NCBI GenBank assembly: GCA_016794785.1
Contig: JAEUHC010000001.1
Location: 62,001 to 126,000, forward strand
Reading direction: 5' to 3'
From: Opitutaceae bacterium
GTDB lineage: Bacteria > Verrucomicrobiota > Verrucomicrobiia > Opitutales > Opitutaceae
DNA: 64,000 nt
Shown: positions 25,433 through 34,668 of the stretch, in pieces
How the letters are laid out: every line of letters begins with the position of its first letter
Numbering within the stretch: the first letter of the stretch is position 1
Position numbers and translations under genes: made by a program
Notes under the pieces: model-generated
Told to the model about the DNA's origin: nothing
What the model saw: only the letters and a program-made list of their open reading frames with translations
Database searches by the model: none

Positions 25433-28429
25433 ATGAGCTCACGCCCCTTTGCCACCCTGACCGCCCTCGCAAGCGCTGTGCTGGTGTCCGCCATGCATGG
25501 CGCCCCAGCCGTATTTCCCCGGCCGACGAACAATCAAGCCATCACCGATCTGCCGCTCACCTCGCCGCAGGCCGCGCTGGCGGGCATGCACCTGCCGCCT
25601 GGTTTCAAGGCCACGCTCTTCGCCGCCGAGCCCGAGGTGCAGAATCCGATCGCGATGTGCTGGGATGAGCGCGGCCGCCTCTGGATCGCGGAAAACTTCA
25701 CCTACTCGGACAACAAGGAACGCTACGACCTGAAGCTCCGCGATCGCATCCTCATTTTCGAGGACACGGACAACGACGGTCGCTTCGACCAGCGCACCGT
25801 CTTCGCCGACGATCTGCAGATGCTCACCAGCATCGAGCGTGGTTTCGGCGGCGTGTATGCGCTGTGCCCGCCGCACCTGTTGTGGATCCCCACCACAGGC
25901 GACAAACCAAGCGGCCCGCCGCAAATCCTGCTCGACGGTTTCAGCACGACCGCCGCGAGCCGGCATACCTTTGCCAACGGCCTCAAGTGGGGCCCCGATG
26001 GCTGGCTCTACGGCCGCAGTGGCATCAGCAGCACGAGCTGGGTGGATGTGCCGGGCACGCCGCGCGAGAAACGCCAGCCGCTCTCCGGCGGCCTCTGGCG
26101 CTATCACCCGGCGCGCCGCGTATTCGAAACCTGGTGCCATGGCACCACCAATCCCTGGGGCTCGGACTGGAACGAGCACGGCGATGTCTTCTTCATCAAC
26201 ACCGTCATCGGCCATCTCTGGCACGGCATCCAAGGCGCGCACTTCCGGCGCATGCACGGCGAGGACGCCTACCCGCACGTTTACGGCCTCATCGAGCAGC
26301 ACGCGGATCACTTTCACTGGGACACCGGCGAAGCTTGGAGCGACACAAAGAAGATCGGCGTCACTCCCTCCACCTCCAGTTTCGGCGGCGGGCACGCGCA
26401 CGTCGGCCTGATGATTTACCAAGGCACGAACTTTCCACCGGCGTATCGCGGGAAAGTTTTCACCACCAACATCCACGGCCGCCGCGTGAACGTCGATCGC
26501 CTCGAGCGCGCGGGCAGCGGCTACGTCGGCAAGCACGAGCCCGACTTTATGCGGATGGACGACCCGTGGTTTCGCGCGGTGGAAATCCAGGCCGGCCCCG
26601 ATGGCGGGGTGTATATCCTCGACTGGAGCGATATCGGTGAATGCCACGAAAACGACGGCGTCCACCGCGAGTCCGGCCGCATCTACAAGATCACTTACGG
26701 CGACGCCGTCCGTCCGAAGGAAACCGACCTCAAGAAACACAGCGACACGCAACTCGCCTCCCTCCAATCCAGCGACAACGAGTGGCTCGTGCGCATGGCC
26801 CGCTGGGAACTCCGCGAACGCGCGCGAAAAACCGGCGGCCTGCCGGCGCTCACCGCGCCGCTCATCGTGCAATTCCACGCCGCGCCCACCTCCGCCAAAA
26901 AACTCAATGCGTGGTGGACGCTCCAACAGATCACCGCCTTCGCCCCCGATTCCGCCGCCGCGCTCGCGCCCGTGAGGTCCGCCCTCAGTGCCAGCGCCGA
27001 AGAATACCTCCAGCGCTGGGCCGTGCCCTTCACGCCCGCGACCGCCGCCAACACCGCGACCCCGTATCTCCGTCTCGCCCGCGCCACCACGTTGCCCTCG
27101 CTCCCGCCCGCCGACCGCGTCGCGCTCGCCCGTCTCCTGCTCGCGCACGCCGAAGACGCCGCGGATCACAATCTCCCGCTCATGTATTGGTTTGGCCTCC
27201 GCGAACTCGCGCCGGCGCAATTGGCTCCCCTCTTTGACCCGTGCCGGATTCCGCTGGTGCGCCAGTTCATCGCCCGCCGCGTCGGCGAGGACCTTGAGAG
27301 CGATCCGGCGCCGTTGAATGCGCTGCTCGCGCTCGCCGCGGGTGAACCGGCCGCCGACCTCGTTCGCGGCCTGAGCGACGCGCTCAAGGGCTGGAGCAAG
27401 GCCCGCAAACCCGCGGCCTGGGATGCGTTCGCCGCGCGCGCCGCCGCCACGCTGGACGAAGCCGGCGCGAAATCCCTCCGCGATCTCGAAGTGCTCTTCG
27501 GCAGCGGCCGCGTCCTCGACGAGGTGCGCGCCATCGCGCTCGACCCCAAGGCCGGCCCCGAGCATCGCCGCGCCGCCCTCCGCACGCTCATCGAGGCCAA
27601 GGCCCCCGACCTGCGCCGCGTATGCGAATCCCTCATCGCCGTCCCGGGCGTCAGCCTCGAAGCCATCCGTGGCCTAGCCCTTTTCTCAGACTTCGCCGCC
27701 GCTGATCGGATTATCGCGCGCTATCGGAACCTGCCCGCGCACGAACGCCCCGCCGCGCTCGCCGTGCTCGCCTCGCGGCCGAGCTTTGCGGCCGTGCTGC
27801 TCAACGAACTCGGCAATCCCGCCGCCAGGAACCCCATCCCGCGCACCGACCTCACTCCGCTTCTCGCCCGGCAGATCCGCAGTTTCAACGATCCCGCCCT
27901 CTCGCAAAAACTCGCCGAGGTCTGGGGCGAAGCCCGCGAGTCCTCCGCCGACAAAGCCGCGCTCATCGCCTCGCTCAAGACCAAGCTCACGCCTGCCTCG
28001 ATCGGCGCCGCAGACGCCAGCCAGGGCCGCGCGGTCTTCAACCGCGCCTGCGCCTCGTGCCACAAACTCTACGGCGAAGGCGGCGCGCTCGGCCCCGATC
28101 TCACGGGCAGCGGGCGCCACGACCTCGGCTACCTGATCGAGAACATCGCCGATCCCAGCGCGGTCGTCGCCGCGGACCAAGTGATGCACGTGGTCACTCT
28201 TCGGGACGGTCGCGTGCTCAACGGCATCATCACCGCCCAGTCCGACCGCACCCTCACGCTGAAATCCACCGATCACGAGACGGCCATCGCCCGCGCCGAC
28301 ATCGCGAAACACGAGCAACTCCCGATCAGCATGATGCCCGAGGGCCTGCTCACCGCCCTCCCCGATCATCAAGTCCGCGACCTCATCGCCTACCTGATGA
28401 GCGCGACCCAGGTGCCGCTGCCCCAATAG
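25433..28429 (+). CDS. PVC-type secreted dehydrogenase with C-terminal cytochrome c domain
   Basis: This 998-residue protein has a signal peptide (about 1-23, ending MHGA). A beta-propeller dehydrogenase domain (about 50-430) starts at GMHLPPGFKATLFAAEPEVQ and includes FEDTDNDGRFDQRTVFADDL. HEAT-like helices occupy about 430-850. The C-terminal haem-binding domain (860-998) carries CASCH (873-877) with KLYGEGGALGPDLTGSGR, the Pirellula/Verrucomicrobium-type haem domain, and SMMPEGLLTALPDHQVRDLI. It should oxidise a sugar or similar compound in the periplasm and pass electrons to its c-type haem. An ATG inside the stop of the preceding broken gene is out of frame; 25433 is chosen for the signal peptide. 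A sulfatase follows 73 bases later. Confidence 0.92.
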   Translation: MSSRPFATLTALASAVLVSAMHGAPAVFPRPTNNQAITDLPLTSPQAALAGMHLPPGFKATLFAAEPEVQNPIAMCWDERGRLWIAENFTYSDNKERYDLKLRDRILIFEDTDNDGRFDQRTVFADDLQMLTSIERGFGGVYALCPPHLLWIPTTGDKPSGPPQILLDGFSTTAASRHTFANGLKWGPDGWLYGRSGISSTSWVDVPGTPREKRQPLSGGLWRYHPARRVFETWCHGTTNPWGSDWNEHGDVFFINTVIGHLWHGIQGAHFRRMHGEDAYPHVYGLIEQHADHFHWDTGEAWSDTKKIGVTPSTSSFGGGHAHVGLMIYQGTNFPPAYRGKVFTTNIHGRRVNVDRLERAGSGYVGKHEPDFMRMDDPWFRAVEIQAGPDGGVYILDWSDIGECHENDGVHRESGRIYKITYGDAVRPKETDLKKHSDTQLASLQSSDNEWLVRMARWELRERARKTGGLPALTAPLIVQFHAAPTSAKKLNAWWTLQQITAFAPDSAAALAPVRSALSASAEEYLQRWAVPFTPATAANTATPYLRLARATTLPSLPPADRVALARLLLAHAEDAADHNLPLMYWFGLRELAPAQLAPLFDPCRIPLVRQFIARRVGEDLESDPAPLNALLALAAGEPAADLVRGLSDALKGWSKARKPAAWDAFAARAAATLDEAGAKSLRDLEVLFGSGRVLDEVRAIALDPKAGPEHRRAALRTLIEAKAPDLRRVCESLIAVPGVSLEAIRGLALFSDFAAADRIIARYRNLPAHERPAALAVLASRPSFAAVLLNELGNPAARNPIPRTDLTPLLARQIRSFNDPALSQKLAEVWGEARESSADKAALIASLKTKLTPASIGAADASQGRAVFNRACASCHKLYGEGGALGPDLTGSGRHDLGYLIENIADPSAVVAADQVMHVVTLRDGRVLNGIITAQSDRTLTLKSTDHETAIARADIAKHEQLPISMMPEGLLTALPDHQVRDLIAYLMSATQVPLPQ

Positions 28430-28502
28430 CCCCGGAACCGCTCCACCCTTGCTCGCCCTGCGAAAGGGATTGCCGCCCGCTTTACCGCACCGCCCACCGC
28501 TC

Positions 28503-30011
28503 ATGCATCGCCTCATCTTTCTCCTCGGCCTCGCGCTCTTCGGCCCCGGGCTGGCTGCCGAATCCAGCCGCGCCGCAAAACCCAATGTCCTCTTCATCGC
28601 CATCGACGATCTGAACGACTACATCTCGCCGCTCGCCCACCATCCCGGCGTGAAGACGCCCAACTTCGATCGGCTCGCGCGTCGCTCCGTCACCTTTGCC
28701 AACGCCCACTGCGCCGCGCCCGCCTGCCATCCTTCGCGCGTCGCCGTCATGACCGGCGTGCATCCCGCGACCTCGGGCATCTATCGCAATCTCTTCGGCG
28801 CCCACGGCCCGCGCTGGCGCGAGGAATCGCCCGTGCTCAAGGACGCCGTCGTCATCTCGCAGCACTTCCGCAACCATGGCTACCGCGCGGTCGGCGCCGG
28901 GAAACTTTTCCACACGCTCCAATGGACGCCCGGCGATTCGCAGAACGATCCCGCCGCATGGGACGACTATCGCGGCGATCCGCTCGACCCGATTTCCAAG
29001 GATTGGGCGCGCGCGAAATTCGAGTCCGACGCCCAGGCCGGGCTCACGCCGGGGCGTCCGCTCAGCAACAATCTCTTCGGCGCCGCCGCCCTCTCCGGCT
29101 CCGACGAGGACACGGGTGACCACAAGCTCGTCGACTGGGCCGCGGCCCAGCTCCGCGCGCCGCAGGCCAAGCCCCTTTTTCTCGCGGTCGGCCTTTTCCG
29201 CCCCCACATTCCGTGGGAGGTCCCGCAAAAATGGTTCGACCTCCACCCGCTGGCCGAGGTGAAACTGCCCGTCACGCAGCACGACGATCTCGCCGACGCC
29301 CACGATCACGGCCGCCGCAGCTGGCACAAATGGGTGGTCGAAAACAAACAGTGGGAGAAGTTCATGCAGGGCTACCTCGCGAGCATCAGCTACGTCGATC
29401 ACCAGCTCGGCCTCCTGCTCGATGCGCTCGATGCCTCACCGCTGAAGGGCAACACGATCATCGTGCTCTGGAGCGACCACGGGTTTCACATCGGAGAAAA
29501 GGAAAACTGGGAGAAGTTCGCGCTCTGGACGCAGACCACGCGCGTGCCGCTCTTCATCCATGCGCCCGGCGTGAGCGGCGACGGGCAAAAGAGCATCCAG
29601 CCCGCCACGCTCACCGACATTTATCCGACTCTCTGCGAACTCACCGGCCTGCCCGTGCCGCCGCAATGCGACGGCACCTCCCTCGCCTCGCAGGTGAAGG
29701 CCCCCGCCACCCCGCGCGCCCGCCCCTCGCTCACCTCCTTCAAATTCGCTCAGGAGCCGAACCCCTCGCATGCGGTCTCCGATACGCGCTACCGGTTCAT
29801 CCGTTACGGCGACGGCTTCGAGGAACTCTACGACCGCGAAACCGATCCCCGCGAGTTCACCAACCGCGCCGCCGACCCCGCGCTCGCCTCCATCAAGGCC
29901 CGCCTCGCACAAGGCCTTCCTCAGCAGGCCGCGCCCGACCGCGCCGCCCCCGCCAGCTCGCCCTACAATCTCCGCTCCCAGGCCGCGGGAAAAAAGAAGG
30001 CGGGCAAGTAG
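28503..30011 (+). CDS. Secreted S1 sulfatase, iduronate-2-sulfatase-like
   Basis: This 502-residue protein has a signal peptide (about 1-19, LIFLLGLALFGPGLAA). The metal site NVLFIAIDDLNDY precedes the formylglycine motif CHPSR (Cys75-Arg79) in APACHPSRVAVMTGVHPATS. The IDDLN and HPATSGIY pattern and the later DHGFHIGEKENWEKF block resemble iduronate-2-sulfatase-type enzymes. The ATG at 28503 is chosen over an upstream TTG (28449) because it gives a clean signal peptide. A basic tail (AAGKKKAGK) ends the protein. The neighbouring dehydrogenase and receptor suggest work on a sulfated uronic-acid glycan, but the substrate is not shown. Confidence 0.92.
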   Translation: MHRLIFLLGLALFGPGLAAESSRAAKPNVLFIAIDDLNDYISPLAHHPGVKTPNFDRLARRSVTFANAHCAAPACHPSRVAVMTGVHPATSGIYRNLFGAHGPRWREESPVLKDAVVISQHFRNHGYRAVGAGKLFHTLQWTPGDSQNDPAAWDDYRGDPLDPISKDWARAKFESDAQAGLTPGRPLSNNLFGAAALSGSDEDTGDHKLVDWAAAQLRAPQAKPLFLAVGLFRPHIPWEVPQKWFDLHPLAEVKLPVTQHDDLADAHDHGRRSWHKWVVENKQWEKFMQGYLASISYVDHQLGLLLDALDASPLKGNTIIVLWSDHGFHIGEKENWEKFALWTQTTRVPLFIHAPGVSGDGQKSIQPATLTDIYPTLCELTGLPVPPQCDGTSLASQVKAPATPRARPSLTSFKFAQEPNPSHAVSDTRYRFIRYGDGFEELYDRETDPREFTNRAADPALASIKARLAQGLPQQAAPDRAAPASSPYNLRSQAAGKKKAGK

Positions 30012-30103
30012 GCTGGCCCCGCTGGCGCCACCGCCTCACGCCGCGCAAGGACAATTCCACGCGCAACCGGTTTCGCTTCTTCTACCAACGAGCGCATCAG
30101 GCC

Positions 30104-30133
30104 CGGTAATGCCAAAATACCGTGGACTATCGC
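30104..30133 (+). promoter_or_regulatory. Candidate operator CGGTA-N9-TACCG over a promoter
   Basis: CGGTA (30104-30108) and TACCG (30118-30122) are a perfect 5-bp dyad with a 9-base centre. Six bases later comes a -10-like TATCGC (30128-30133). The dyad therefore covers the -35/-10 spacer, a typical repressor position, and serves the receptor starting at 30161. No second copy was seen in the window, and the cognate regulator is unknown. Confidence 0.4.
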
Positions 30134-30160
30134 ACACTCTTCCCATCCTCACCTTATCCC

Positions 30161-33100
30161 ATGACCTACCCCATTCACTACCCCCGTGGCCTCCGTTCCT
30201 CCGCCCGTGCGATCGCCGGCCTGCTCCTCGCCGCGGCGATTGCCGGCGGCGGGCTTTCCGCTCAAGTCGCACCCGCTGCACCGGCACCCGCGGCCGGCGC
30301 CACGACCAAGGAAGAGGCCATCGTCCTCAGCCCGTTCTCCGTCAACGCCAGTTCCGACACCGGCTACGCCGCCACCACCACGCTCGGCGGCACGCGCCTC
30401 AAGAGCGAACTGCGCGACGTGGCCTCGCAGATTGACGTGATGACGTCGGAGTTCCTCGAAGACATCGGAGCGCTCACACTCGACGAGGCGCTGCGCTACT
30501 CGATGAACATCGAGTCGAACGACGAGAACTTCTCTCCCGGCACCGACCCGAACACCAACAGTGTCTTCTCCTCCGCCTACGGCAGCCGCACCCGCGGGCT
30601 CAGCCGCTCGAACAACACCCACGATTTCTTCGAGACCAACGTCCCGCTCGACACCTACAACACCGGCAAGCGCTTCACCCTCGTCTCCGGCTCCAACGCC
30701 ATCCTCTTCGGCGCCGGTTTCGCCGGCGGCACCAACGACGTCGCGTTCGACCGGCCCGACCTGCGCAAGTTTTCCGGCAACACCACGATTCGCGCCGACT
30801 CCAACGGCAGCCTGCGTGCCTCCGTCAACCTCAGCCAGCCGCTCATCCGCGACTTCATCGGGCTGCGCGTGGCCGGCCTGCGCGCCGACGAGCGCGATTA
30901 CCGCGAGGGCGTCGGCTCAAAGACCGACCGCCTCTACACCTCGCTGATGATTCAACCGCACCGCCGCATCGCCCTCCGGGGCTGGCTCGAGAAATACGAG
31001 TCGCGGCAGCGCAACGCCGCCAACACCCTCGTCGCCGATCGCGTGAGCCCCTGGCTGATGACCGCGACGCGCCCCTATTTCAACAATGCCGGCCTCACCC
31101 CCGCGAGCACGGCCGCGCAGTTCAACACCGCGTTCAACGCTCAGGGCGCCGAGCTCGCGGGCGCCGCCGAGCGCTTCAACAACGTCGCCTCCGCTGGCAC
31201 GATCGTGTTCAACCTCGACGGCACGCAGCCCACGGCCATCCGCAACTGGACCAACACCGTCACGTCCCGCCGCCCGCTCGATGGCACGCAGGATCCCAGC
31301 ATCGTCGACCCCGCGATCTACCCGCTTGTTCGCAGCGTGGTCGGCAACGCCATGCAGCGCCGGTGGCGCGCGAGCATCCACGGATTCGTCTTCGAGGTGA
31401 ATCCGCGGCGCGATGTTTACATCGAGGGCGGCTACAACCGCGAGGTCTTCGACACCCGCTCGCTGAGTTTCCTTTCCGGCAACAACACCGATCTGCGCGT
31501 GGAGCTGAACCGGTTTCTTCCGGACGGCGTCACGCCGAATCCCAATCTTGGAAAATATTACGTGGAGGACGACATCACCGGCAGCATGTGGCGCAATCAC
31601 CGCACGGAGCGCCGGCTGCAGGTGGCGTTCGCGCAGGACCTCGAAAAGCGCGGCGGCTTCTGGCGCTGGCTCGGTTCGCACCAGGGCGCCGTGATGTATA
31701 CCGGCGGCGTGAACATGCGCGTGCAGCAAAACAACAACAACACCCGCATCATCTCCGACAACACCTTCGACGGCATCACCTATCCGGCCGGGACCAACGC
31801 CGCCAACGACATCACGCGCAACACCCGCCGGCTCCGCGCCCGCTTCTACCTCGACACCCCGCAGAACAACAGCGGCCGCGGCCAGTTTGAGGTGCAGGCG
31901 CCGTTCAATCTCTGGGACGCCGAGACGCGCGTCATCGGCAAGGACTCCGCCGGCCGCGATGTCGTGATCAATTCCGGCATGAGCAACCCCTACGGCGCGC
32001 AAGTCATGACCTCGAACGGCAAGAAAAAGGAAGATGCGGTGCAGTATGGCGTGCAGAGCAGTTTCCTCCAGGGCCGCCTCAACCTCACCATCGGAGAGCG
32101 CTTCTCGGACGCCTCGTTCGCGCCCTGGGTCGGGCAGGGCGGCGCCAACAGCCGCCTGCCGCGACGCTACAACGCCGCCACTGGCAAGTATGAGGAGCCG
32201 GTCCGCAACGGTGCCGCCATCGTGTTTCCCAGCAACGGTCAGGCGGTCGGCAACGCGGGCTTCGAGCCGTGGGATGCGATGCTGAGCCGCGGGGGCGAGT
32301 TCGATTCCCTCGAAGCCGCGACGAAATACAGCGTTACCTCCCGCCTGAAGGGCGTCGTGCTGCACCCGCTCGGCCGCAACGGGATTCCCAGCCTGCACTA
32401 CACCGAATCGTCGTCGGCCTTCGTCGCAGACTTCACGCGCAAATCCCCGACCGGGGCCGAGGCCCAGCTCGACGACGGCACGACGCGCGAATACGGCATC
32501 TCACTTCGTCTTCTCGAGAACAAATTCGTCCTGCGCGTCAACGCCTACGAGTCCGTGTATCTCGGCGTCTCGGGCGGCGCGATCGCCGTGCCGAATCCCG
32601 CCGCGGTCGGGGGTAATTCCGGCATGGACCGCGCCGATATCCGCTGGACCTCGATCCACATCGAGAAATCGGTGCAGAACTACAATCTGCTGAAGTCCGG
32701 CGGCCGCTACGAATCCTCCGCCACCGGTGCGCCGGTGCTCGGCGGCACCAGCAACGGCATCGATTCGGCCAGCCCGATCCGCTACCTGCAGGATGACGTC
32801 CTCAGCTGGCCCAGCGAAGGCGCGGCCGGCACGGCGTTCTCGCTCAAATACAACAACTCCTCCGACCGCATCGCGAAAGGCATCGAATACCGGCTCATCG
32901 CCAATCCCACGCGCGGCTGGAGCGTGAGCGCGAGCCTGGCGAAGAACAACACCCGCAGCGCCCGCATCGCGGCCGACTGGTTTGGCGTCATCGGCTACCG
33001 TCTGAAGGACTGGCTCGCGGCGGCCAACGACACGGCCGCGCCCCAGCGCGCCGGCGGCAGCGGACCGACGCAACTGCACTTCAACGCCGCCACCAATGCC

Positions 33101-33625
33101 AATGAGACGCTCCTCGCCTACATCCGCAGCGCGTCGCTCGGCTGGGCGTTCCTGCGCGAAAGCGAAGGTCAGGCCAACAACCAGGAAGTCGAGTGGCGCG
33201 GCAATTTCACCAGCTCGTATCGCATCCAAGCCGGGCCGCTTAAGGGCCTGCGCTTCGGCGGCAGTGTGCGCTACCGCGGCGACCGCATCCTCGGCTACCG
33301 CGACAAGACCGTCGCCACCGCCGACCTCTCGAAGGACCCGATCCTCGGCACGCCCGGGCTTTTCCCCGCCGGCTCAAACATCACGATCGCCGACGTGTCG
33401 CGGCCGATCATGGGCGGCGCCACGATCAACACGGACGCGGTGGTCGGATACTCAGCGCCGCTGTTCCAGCGCCGCATCCGCTGGAACGTGTCGCTCAACG
33501 TCCGCAACGTCCTCAACGACGACAAGCTGATCGCCCAGAGCGGCCTCTCCACCGCGGGCGTGCCCGTGGTCTTCCAGTATCCCGAGCCGCGCGTATTCCT
33601 TCTGACGAACAGTTTCGATTTCTGA
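30161..33625 (+). CDS. TonB-dependent receptor, LSPF type, largest in the window
   Basis: This 1154-residue protein starts at the ATG 30161 (MTYPIHYPRGLRSSARAIAG), which puts the signal sequence at residues 1-35; an in-frame upstream start adds 13 residues with no benefit and would overlap the promoter. TonB box LSPFSV (56-61), then GYAATTTLGGTRLKSELRDV. The plug block reads VSGSNAILFGAGFAGGTND. The barrel closes with VFLLTNSFDF. It lies 149 bases after a sulfatase and ends convergent to the AraC gene with an 8-bp stem-loop between them. Confidence 0.93.
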   Translation: MTYPIHYPRGLRSSARAIAGLLLAAAIAGGGLSAQVAPAAPAPAAGATTKEEAIVLSPFSVNASSDTGYAATTTLGGTRLKSELRDVASQIDVMTSEFLEDIGALTLDEALRYSMNIESNDENFSPGTDPNTNSVFSSAYGSRTRGLSRSNNTHDFFETNVPLDTYNTGKRFTLVSGSNAILFGAGFAGGTNDVAFDRPDLRKFSGNTTIRADSNGSLRASVNLSQPLIRDFIGLRVAGLRADERDYREGVGSKTDRLYTSLMIQPHRRIALRGWLEKYESRQRNAANTLVADRVSPWLMTATRPYFNNAGLTPASTAAQFNTAFNAQGAELAGAAERFNNVASAGTIVFNLDGTQPTAIRNWTNTVTSRRPLDGTQDPSIVDPAIYPLVRSVVGNAMQRRWRASIHGFVFEVNPRRDVYIEGGYNREVFDTRSLSFLSGNNTDLRVELNRFLPDGVTPNPNLGKYYVEDDITGSMWRNHRTERRLQVAFAQDLEKRGGFWRWLGSHQGAVMYTGGVNMRVQQNNNNTRIISDNTFDGITYPAGTNAANDITRNTRRLRARFYLDTPQNNSGRGQFEVQAPFNLWDAETRVIGKDSAGRDVVINSGMSNPYGAQVMTSNGKKKEDAVQYGVQSSFLQGRLNLTIGERFSDASFAPWVGQGGANSRLPRRYNAATGKYEEPVRNGAAIVFPSNGQAVGNAGFEPWDAMLSRGGEFDSLEAATKYSVTSRLKGVVLHPLGRNGIPSLHYTESSSAFVADFTRKSPTGAEAQLDDGTTREYGISLRLLENKFVLRVNAYESVYLGVSGGAIAVPNPAAVGGNSGMDRADIRWTSIHIEKSVQNYNLLKSGGRYESSATGAPVLGGTSNGIDSASPIRYLQDDVLSWPSEGAAGTAFSLKYNNSSDRIAKGIEYRLIANPTRGWSVSASLAKNNTRSARIAADWFGVIGYRLKDWLAAANDTAAPQRAGGSGPTQLHFNAATNANETLLAYIRSASLGWAFLRESEGQANNQEVEWRGNFTSSYRIQAGPLKGLRFGGSVRYRGDRILGYRDKTVATADLSKDPILGTPGLFPAGSNITIADVSRPIMGGATINTDAVVGYSAPLFQRRIRWNVSLNVRNVLNDDKLIAQSGLSTAGVPVVFQYPEPRVFLLTNSFDF

Positions 33626-33630
33626 GCGGA

Positions 33631-33653
33631 CGCGGGAGGTCCTCACTCCCGCG
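33631..33653. terminator. Bidirectional stem-loop between convergent receptor and AraC genes
   Basis: CGCGGGAG (33631-33638) and CTCCCGCG (33646-33653) form a perfect 8-bp stem with a 7-base loop. The loop contains the stop codon of the minus-strand AraC gene (33643-33645). No T-run follows on either strand, so it is a weak but well-placed candidate for ending both transcripts. Confidence 0.5.
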
Positions 33654-34587
33654 CGGCGGGCGGCTGTCGCGCGTGTTTGGAGGGCTTGGGCGGCGCCGCA
33701 AACGGGCCGTGCTCCGCCCTGAACTCCCTCGGCGAGAGCCCCACGTGCCGGCGGAAGAGCTTGGAAAAATGATACGGATCGGCGAGGCCCACCGCCTTGC
33801 CCACCTCCGCGATCGGCAGCGTGGTGCTGAGGAGCAGCTCGCGCGCCTCGCGCAGCTGCCGGCCGATCACATGGCTCTTGGCCGAGACGCCGAGATGGCG
33901 GCGAAAGAGCTTCAGCACATGCGAACGGCTGCGGCCGACCAGCGCCGCCATCTCCTCGATCCGGGGGCCTAGATGGAATCCCTTCTCCACATGCGCGAGC
34001 AGCCGCTCCAGTTCGTCGGGCCGGTGCGCGGACGGCGCCACCGCACTCGCTGTCGCCCTCAGCAGCTCGCACACCACCAGGAGGCCAAGCGCCCGCGCCT
34101 CGGCCTCCACCCGTGGTGAGTGCAGATACCAACGCACCGTGTAGTCGATGAGGCGGCCCAGCGGCTCGTCCGCCTCCACGCGCAGCCGCACCACGCCTTG
34201 AAGCCCGGGCCACGGCCAATCGCGACGGTCCGGCGAATCGAACTCGGGCTCGCCGCGCTCGTGCGGCACATTGGCGATCCAGCGCGCGCCCGGCCGATAC
34301 CACGGCACCAAATGCACGTGGGAGGTGAACATCGGCGCCTCCGCCGAAGGTCGGTAGGCGATCCGCCGCCCCCACGGCAGCACGTAGAGATCATGGGGCT
34401 CGAGCCGGTGGGTCACGCCATCAACCTCGAATTCGCCGCGTCCGCTTTTGCACCAAAAGAGTCCCCGGCTCTGCACGCAGCCATTGGCAAATCCCTGCGC
34501 GGCTGAAAACTGAAACAGCCCGGCCCGGCACACGGCGGCGGACTCCGCCACGGCGACGGACTCGCGAGATCGCTTCGAGAACGGCAT
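33643..34587 (-). CDS. AraC-family transcriptional regulator
   Basis: This 314-residue regulator has an N-terminal cupin-like sensor (about 25-150; FWCKSGRGEFEVDG, LEPHDLYVLPWG). The C-terminal AraC DNA-binding domain has two helix-turn-helix units (about 195-295): RIEEMAALVGRSRSHVLKLF and LPIAEVGKAVGLADPYHFSK followed by LFRRHVGLSPREFR. The ATG at 34587 is preferred over one at 34662, because the latter would lie beyond the conserved operator and the divergent promoter. The start codon directly abuts the operator module at 34589-34652, so the protein probably controls itself, the divergent receptor and, through a matching site, the 16933 operon. The sensed ligand is presumably a glycan-derived sugar. 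Confidence 0.9.
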   Translation of the reverse strand: MPFSKRSRESVAVAESAAVCRAGLFQFSAAQGFANGCVQSRGLFWCKSGRGEFEVDGVTHRLEPHDLYVLPWGRRIAYRPSAEAPMFTSHVHLVPWYRPGARWIANVPHERGEPEFDSPDRRDWPWPGLQGVVRLRVEADEPLGRLIDYTVRWYLHSPRVEAEARALGLLVVCELLRATASAVAPSAHRPDELERLLAHVEKGFHLGPRIEEMAALVGRSRSHVLKLFRRHLGVSAKSHVIGRQLREARELLLSTTLPIAEVGKAVGLADPYHFSKLFRRHVGLSPREFRAEHGPFAAPPKPSKHARQPPAARE

Positions 34588-34588
34588 C

Positions 34589-34652
34589 GGACGCAAAAGA
34601 ACAAGTCTATCCCCACTTGTCCATTTTTCCCGGCCCGCGCGCGTGCTATCGT
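34589..34652 (+). promoter_or_regulatory. AraC-type operator plus extended -10 promoter (copy 2)
   Basis: CGCAAAAG-a-ACAAG-tc-TATCCCCACTTGTC, with ACAAG (34601-34605) and CTTGT (34616-34620), is followed after 26 bases by the extended -10 TGC-TATCGT (34644-34652). It is the partner of 16831-16894. Transcription would start near 34659, only about 10 bases before the ATG at 34669, so the leader is very short; GAGGA at 34655-34659 could still serve as a ribosome site if the start is slightly upstream. Confidence 0.75.
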
Positions 34653-34668
34653 AAGAGGACACCCCACC

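Noticed and set aside
34588..34662. Upstream AraC start at 34662
   Set aside because: It would place the coding start beyond the conserved operator and divergent promoter; the added residues are not conserved-looking. The ATG at 34587 is more plausible.
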